In this document: positions 60,200 through 64,000 of the stretch, one piece after another | Position numbering within the stretch: the first letter of the stretch is position 1 | How the letters are laid out: each line of letters opens with the position of its first letter | Assembly (NCBI RefSeq): GCF_040219615.1 | Contig: NZ_JAVJSE010000014.1 | Coordinates: 62,001 to 126,000, forward strand | Length of the DNA stretch: 64,000 bases | Origin: Thalassobaculum_A sp040219615 | GTDB lineage: Bacteria; Pseudomonadota; Alphaproteobacteria; Thalassobaculales; Thalassobaculaceae | Reading direction: 5' to 3' | Notes under the pieces: generated by a model | Told to the model about the DNA's origin: nothing | What the model saw: only the letters and a program-made list of their open reading frames with translations | The model's database searches: none | Translations under genes and position numbers: made by a program

Positions 60200-60780
60200 C
60201 CGATCGACTCCCGCGGCCGCGCTCTGCCCGGGGCGCGATCGGCGGCGTCCAGGATCGCCCGGGCGACCTGCTCGGGGGCCTGGCGGCCATCGTTGTGCAC
60301 CGTCAGGTCGGGCGCCGTCGGCAACTCGACGGCGAGATCCAGTCCGGCGACGTTGTCCAGTTCGCCGGCGCCCGCCCGGCGGTAGATGCCCTTGGGGTCG
60401 CGGGCCGCGAGCACCGACCGGTCGACATCGAGGAACACTTCGACATAGTTCTCGATGTTGTCCCGGTTCCAGCGGTGGATCTCGTGGAACAGCGAGATCG
60501 TGGAGCAGACGACGTCCAGGCCCTGACGGGATATCAGCCTGCAAAGCCCGGCGTATCGCCGACTCAGCATCCTGCGTGCCTGCTGGTCGTGGCGGTCGAC
60601 GTCGGCGAAGATCTCCCGGAGTTCGTCGCCATCGAGCCGCACATGCGGGCGGTCGAGCCGGTCGAGGGCACGCGAAAGCGCGGTCGCGATCGTCGTCTTG
60701 CCGGCGCCCGACAGCCCGGTGATCCAGAACACCGTGCCGGCTGGCCGAGACGGGTCGGCGGCGTCGATGTCACGCGTCAT
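60196..60780 (-). CDS. APS-kinase-like enzyme, predicted cytidine diphosphoramidate kinase (Cj1415-like)
   Basis: 194 residues of the adenylylsulfate kinase family. P-loop GLSGAGKTT at residues 22-30, followed by VRLDGDELREIFADV, YAGLCRLISRQGLDVVCSTISLFHEIHRWNR and VFLDVDRSVLAARDPKGIYRRAGAGELDNVAGLD. No ATP sulfurylase gene is adjacent, so sulfate assimilation is unlikely. In Campylobacter, Cj1415 is annotated as CysC but phosphorylates CDP-amidate at the 3' position. This is the first gene of the operon; the start at 60780 (MTRDIDAAD) begins the conserved part, 24 nt after a possible ATG at 60804. Confidence 0.85.
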   Translation of the reverse strand: MTRDIDAADPSRPAGTVFWITGLSGAGKTTIATALSRALDRLDRPHVRLDGDELREIFADVDRHDQQARRMLSRRYAGLCRLISRQGLDVVCSTISLFHEIHRWNRDNIENYVEVFLDVDRSVLAARDPKGIYRRAGAGELDNVAGLDLAVELPTAPDLTVHNDGRQAPEQVARAILDAADRAPGRARPRESIG

Positions 60781-60859
60781 TTGACCGAGCCGCCATGTTA
60801 CCACCGTATGTCCCGGAGGCGCGGAATGTCCCGGAGTCGCGGACCCCTCGCGCTGAAAC

Positions 60860-60890
60860 CTCGTATTTTATTCTTTCACCTCGGTTCTCC
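60860..60890 (-). promoter_or_regulatory. AT-rich patch, candidate promoter of the phosphoramidate operon
   Basis: The 178-bp divergent gap between the APS-kinase-like gene and brkB is GC-rich except for one AT-rich patch. Read on the minus strand it contains TAAAAT (60865-60870), a plausible -10 box about 85 bp before the start codon. A convincing -35 box at 17 bp is not seen. Confidence 0.3.
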
Positions 60891-60958
60891 TGCGACAAGC
60901 CGGCGGGTGTCCTCCACGGTGCCGGCATGGGCGGGAGCGGCGACGGTCGGAGCGTGCG

Positions 60959-62377
60959 ATGCTGCATGCTATGCTGACGCACATGACCGATCGACCGACA
61001 GCGTGGCGACAGGTGAGCCGGGCCCGGGCCGTCCTGCTGGCACGGAACGTGGCGGCATACGTCCTCTACGCCGCGCATCGGTTCTACCGGGACCGCGGCC
61101 TGCAGGCGGCCGGCGCACTGACCTACACGACCCTGCTGGCGCTGGTGCCGCTGCTGACGATCGCCTTCTCGATCTTCTCGGCGTTCCCGGCCTTCCAGGC
61201 GATGCAGGACCGGATCGAGATCCTGCTGTTCGAGAACCTCGTGCCCGAGGTCGGGCTGATCGTCCGCTCGCACCTGACCGAGTTCATCCGTAACGCCACC
61301 AACCTGACGGCGGTCGGCGTGGCGGCGCTGGCGGTCTCCGCGATCCTGCTGCTGTCGACCATCGAGTCGGTGTTCAATACGATCTGGCGGGTCGAGCGCG
61401 ACCGGCCTCTGGTGACCCGGTTGCTGATCTTCTGGACCGTCCTCACGCTCGGCCCGGTGCTGTTCGGCATCAGCTTCTCGCTGACCACCGGCGTGTTCGA
61501 CCGTATCGGGGAACTGGCGGTCGAGGGTTCAGCCTACATGCCGATCGTCATCGACAGCCCGGGCTGGGCCTTCGTCGGTGGCAGGGTACTGGCGGCGATC
61601 CTGCAGACTGTGGCGTTCACCGTTCTGTTCATGCTGGTGCCGGCGCGACCGGTGCGGTTGCGCGACGCCCTGGTCGGCGGGGCGCTCGCCGGCGTGGCGC
61701 TCGAGGTCCTGAAGCTGGGCTTCCGGTACTACCTGGTGAGCTTCCCGAGCTACCAGACGATCTACGGCGCGCTCGCGACCTTCCCGATCTTCCTGATCTG
61801 GATCTATCTGTCCTGGACCGTGGTGCTGATCGGCGCGGTGTTCGCGGCGTCCTTCACCGAGTGGCAGTCCACCCGGGTCGGGCGCATCGACGTGACCCTG
61901 GACGCGCCCCGCCGGCTGGAGGCGGCGGTGGTCCTGCTCGGGGTGCTGGCCGAGCATGCCCGCACCGGCGGCAGCGTCGCGCCGACGGCACTGGCTCGCG
62001 CGTTGCCGGTCGACGGGCGCGACGCGGTCATCGAATCGCTGCGGAGCAGCGGCTATCTGGTGACGACCGACGAGGGCGGCTATGCCCTGGCGCGCGATCT
62101 GCACGCCACCCCGCTCGCGCGTCTGGCCCGCGACCTGGGCCTGACGCTCGGCCTGGACGCGCAGGAGCCCGAGGAGGCGGCCGAGCGCCGCACCGTTCGC
62201 CGACTGGACGCGGCCACCGGGCGGCTCGCCGAACGGCTCACCGATCTCTACCGGGCAGAGGAGCGGGTGCTCGGGCTGACGATCGCCGAGTCGCTCGGCC
62301 TGAGCGCGCCGGTCGAGGGGGCCGACCCGGCGGTCGTGAAACTGCCCCACGGCGCGGCCCCGACCTCTCGTTCCTGA
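60959..62377 (+). CDS. YihY/virulence factor BrkB family membrane protein
   Basis: 472 residues. Six predicted membrane helices in the first 300 residues, with the family's AAGALTYTTLLALVPLLTIAFSIFSAFPAF and YGALATFPIFLIWIYLSWTVVLIGAVFAASFTEW. The C-terminal 170 residues form a soluble part with a winged-helix-like pattern (SVAPTALARALPVDGRDAVIESLRSSGYLVTTDEGGYALARDL). The family was wrongly called RNase BN; its function is unknown, though a transport or envelope role is suspected. The ATG at 60959 has GGAG 6 nt upstream. Divergent from the phosphoramidate operon. Confidence 0.9.
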   Translation: MLHAMLTHMTDRPTAWRQVSRARAVLLARNVAAYVLYAAHRFYRDRGLQAAGALTYTTLLALVPLLTIAFSIFSAFPAFQAMQDRIEILLFENLVPEVGLIVRSHLTEFIRNATNLTAVGVAALAVSAILLLSTIESVFNTIWRVERDRPLVTRLLIFWTVLTLGPVLFGISFSLTTGVFDRIGELAVEGSAYMPIVIDSPGWAFVGGRVLAAILQTVAFTVLFMLVPARPVRLRDALVGGALAGVALEVLKLGFRYYLVSFPSYQTIYGALATFPIFLIWIYLSWTVVLIGAVFAASFTEWQSTRVGRIDVTLDAPRRLEAAVVLLGVLAEHARTGGSVAPTALARALPVDGRDAVIESLRSSGYLVTTDEGGYALARDLHATPLARLARDLGLTLGLDAQEPEEAAERRTVRRLDAATGRLAERLTDLYRAEERVLGLTIAESLGLSAPVEGADPAVVKLPHGAAPTSRS

Positions 62378-62389
62378 GCGCTGCCGCGT

Positions 62390-63385
62390 TTAGACACCCA
62401 TCTTGTGGCGCGGGTTGTGTGTCGCCGACTTCCAGTTCTCGACGAACGCCTCGAGCGCCGCATCGGGCTCCGGCGGCAGGACCACGCTCAGGGTGACGTA
62501 CTGGTCGCCCGGCGGCTCGGACCCGGTGCTCGGGACGCCTTTGCCGCGCAGCCGCATCACCTGACCGCTGTTGGCGGCCTTCGGGATCTTGAGGGTGACG
62601 TTGCCGTGCACGGTCGGCACGGTGATCGACGCTCCCAGCACGGCTTCCTTGAGGGTGACCGGCAGGTCGAGGCGGATGTCCCGGCCGTCGCGCCGGAAGA
62701 ACGGGTGCGGCTCGATCTGCAGTTCCAGGTAAGCGTCGCCGGACGGCTTGCCGGCGGCGGCCGGGCGGCCCTGGCCCTTCAGCCGCAGGACGGTGCCCTC
62801 TTCGGTCGCCGGCGGGATGGTCAGGTTGACGACCTTGCCGTCGGACAGGGTGACCCGCTTCTTGATGCCTGCGACCGCCTCGACGAACGGCACCTTCAGC
62901 CGGTAGCGCAGATCCTGCGGCGAGCGGCGCGGGCCGGTCCGCGCGCCGGTTCCGGCGCCGTCGCCGCCGGGCGGGTCGCCCATGCCCTGCCGGGCCTTGG
63001 CGCTGCGCCAGGCCTTGAGAATGTCGTCGATCGGATCCTGCTCGGCCTCGAAGTCGTCGCCGAAGTCGAATCGGGACCGCCCGCCGGCGCCCGAGGAACC
63101 GGTTCCGGCACCCGTGCTGCTGCGTTTGGCCCAGTTGCGCCAGAAGCCCGACCCGCCGCGTTCGCGCCCTTCGGGATCGATTTCGCCGCGATCGTAGCGC
63201 GCCCGCTTGTCCGGGTCGCCCAGCACGTCATAAGCGGCGTTGACCTCCTTGAACTGGCGCTCGACGCCGGCATCGCCCGGATTGAGGTCCGGGTGATACT
63301 TCTTGGCGAGCTTGCGGTAGGCCGACTTGATTTCCGCCTGATCCGCCGTCCGGCCGACGCCCAGGGTTCTGTAGAGATCGCTCAC
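62390..63385 (-). CDS. DnaJ-class co-chaperone without zinc domain (CbpA-like)
   Basis: 331 residues. J domain residues 1-70 with the HPD motif at 31-33 (KKYHPDLNPGD), a Gly/Phe/Ser-rich linker (GSGFWRNWAKRSSTGAGTGSSGAGGRSRFDFGDDF) and two beta-rich C-terminal substrate-binding domains (YRLKVPFVEAVAGIKKRVTL; DIRLDLPVTLKEAVLGASITVPT). The Cys-rich zinc region of DnaJ type I is absent. It stimulates DnaK in the cytoplasm. In many Alphaproteobacteria a J-domain gene lies close to fabI, so its distance here supports an insertion. Confidence 0.92.
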   Translation of the reverse strand: MSDLYRTLGVGRTADQAEIKSAYRKLAKKYHPDLNPGDAGVERQFKEVNAAYDVLGDPDKRARYDRGEIDPEGRERGGSGFWRNWAKRSSTGAGTGSSGAGGRSRFDFGDDFEAEQDPIDDILKAWRSAKARQGMGDPPGGDGAGTGARTGPRRSPQDLRYRLKVPFVEAVAGIKKRVTLSDGKVVNLTIPPATEEGTVLRLKGQGRPAAAGKPSGDAYLELQIEPHPFFRRDGRDIRLDLPVTLKEAVLGASITVPTVHGNVTLKIPKAANSGQVMRLRGKGVPSTGSEPPGDQYVTLSVVLPPEPDAALEAFVENWKSATHNPRHKMGV

Positions 63386-63440
63386 GATCGCCGACCCCGA
63401 CCCGAATCCGCCAGGGCGGCGCCGGCAGGCCGGCGCCGCG

Positions 63441-63920
63441 TCAGTTCACGATCTGCCAGGTTCCATCGGGCTGACGGCATGCGGTCCCATACGCCTCCTC
63501 GGTGCGACCGCCAATGTTAACCGTCTGAGAGAATTCCCGACAGTACTGACCGTTGTTGTTCTGATAGGTGCTGGTCGGGGTGACCGTCCCGTAGTGGCCG
63601 GAGTCGGGATTGCGCCAGGTCGAGCTGCTGCCGCTCGGCGCCGTCTCCAGGGTGGTCTGCGTGGTCTGCGCCATCGCCGCCTTGTCGGCCTTGTCGAGCG
63701 ACGAGCCGACCTCGCTGCCGATCAGCGCGCCGAGCAGGGTGCCGGCGGCGACCGCTGCGAGCCTGCCGGTACCCTGGCCGAACTGGGCGCCGGCGACGGC
63801 GCCGCCGATGCCGCCGAGGATCGCACCGCCCGTCTGCTTCGGGCCGGGGCCCGTGCCGGTGTTGCTGCACGCCGCCAGTCCGACTGCGAGCACGGCAACG
63901 ACTGCCATCTTGCGCATCAT
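63441..63920 (-). CDS. RT0821/Lpp0805-type surface lipoprotein with glycine zipper
   Basis: 159 residues. Lipoprotein signal MMRKMAVVAVLAVGLAAC (lipobox GLAAC), then a glycine-zipper membrane part (GGAILGGIGGAVAGAQFGQGTGRLAAVAAGTLLGALIGSEVGSSL), and a C-terminal domain TSTYQNNNGQYCREFSQTVNIGGRTEEAYGTACRQPDGTWQIV with two Cys that likely pair. This C-terminal pattern is typical of the 17-kDa surface antigen-like family. The ATG at 63920 is followed by a second ATG. It is placed in the outer membrane. Confidence 0.9.
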   Translation of the reverse strand: MMRKMAVVAVLAVGLAACSNTGTGPGPKQTGGAILGGIGGAVAGAQFGQGTGRLAAVAAGTLLGALIGSEVGSSLDKADKAAMAQTTQTTLETAPSGSSSTWRNPDSGHYGTVTPTSTYQNNNGQYCREFSQTVNIGGRTEEAYGTACRQPDGTWQIVN

Positions 63921-64000
63921 GGTATTCCCGTCCTTTCCGCTGGACCCGCCGCACGCGGCCGGCCTCGTCCCCATGTTATCCGGTCGCCGTGGTCGAAGGC

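Noticed and set aside
60196..60780. Sulfate-assimilation APS kinase (cysC)
   Set aside because: No ATP sulfurylase or PAPS reductase is nearby, and the next three genes match the phosphoramidate pathway, in which a CysC-like enzyme is the CDP-amidate kinase.

Overview
The window is 64 kb of a high-GC (roughly 70%) bacterial chromosome. Codon use, gene families and local gene order point to an alphaproteobacterium, probably a Rhodospirillales-type lineage. That placement is inferred from gene content: a block with an RT0821/Lpp0805-type lipoprotein, DnaJ, FabI and AroC, TakP-like TRAP binding proteins, and paired FkbM and TIGR04372 proteins. There is one tRNA (Leu-UAA), no rRNA and no CRISPR.

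Layout. 1-4.4 kb: the end of a sensor kinase, a DUF2306 membrane protein divergent from a TetR regulator with a clear operator, tRNA-Leu, an FRG-domain protein and a gamma-butyrobetaine hydroxylase-like dioxygenase. 4.5-10.2 kb: a tight minus-strand run of sensor kinase, IlvE, alpha/beta hydrolase, PLP desulfhydrase/deaminase-like enzyme, a 51-residue membrane protein and an M20 amidohydrolase. 10.3-20.6 kb: an unrecognised gene pair, an HD hydrolase, Fe-ADH, three transporters and a SPOR lipoprotein. 20.8-38.1 kb: a catabolic region (class II aldolase, two amidohydrolases, two orphan TRAP binding proteins, hydantoinase, N-carbamoylase) interleaved with a glycan region of three FkbM methyltransferases, two TIGR04372 glycosyltransferases and another methyltransferase. 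38.1-41.8 kb: a 3.7-kb IS1595-family transposon with 26-bp inverted repeats that carries a DUF4258/HTH toxin-antitoxin pair and other cargo. It sits inside a repetitive element and is followed by four ~156-bp tandem repeats. 42.4-54.1 kb: mostly housekeeping genes (TPR, extensin-like, TlyA, DUF2806, FolE, ECF sigma plus cytochrome b561, SppA, AroC, FabI). 54.2-60.8 kb: a six-gene minus-strand operon whose first four enzymes match, class for class, the Campylobacter O-methyl phosphoramidate (MeOPN) capsule pathway. 61-64 kb: BrkB/YihY, DnaJ and a glycine-zipper lipoprotein.

The most interesting system is the operon at 54.2-60.8 kb. It has an APS-kinase-like CDP-amidate kinase, a PEP-synthase-like glutamine kinase, a class I glutaminase, a cytidylyltransferase and a methyltransferase, plus a capsule-synthesis/sulfotransferase-like protein. 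Together they predict a phosphoramidate-decorated surface glycan in an alphaproteobacterium. The operon lies between genes (dnaJ and fabI-aroC) that are often close together in this class. Other notable items are a terminator/pseudoknot leader in front of one TRAP gene, a 115-bp identical tract between the TRAP paralogs, the cargo-carrying IS1595 element, and an FkbM paralog that has lost the Asp of its IDVEG motif.
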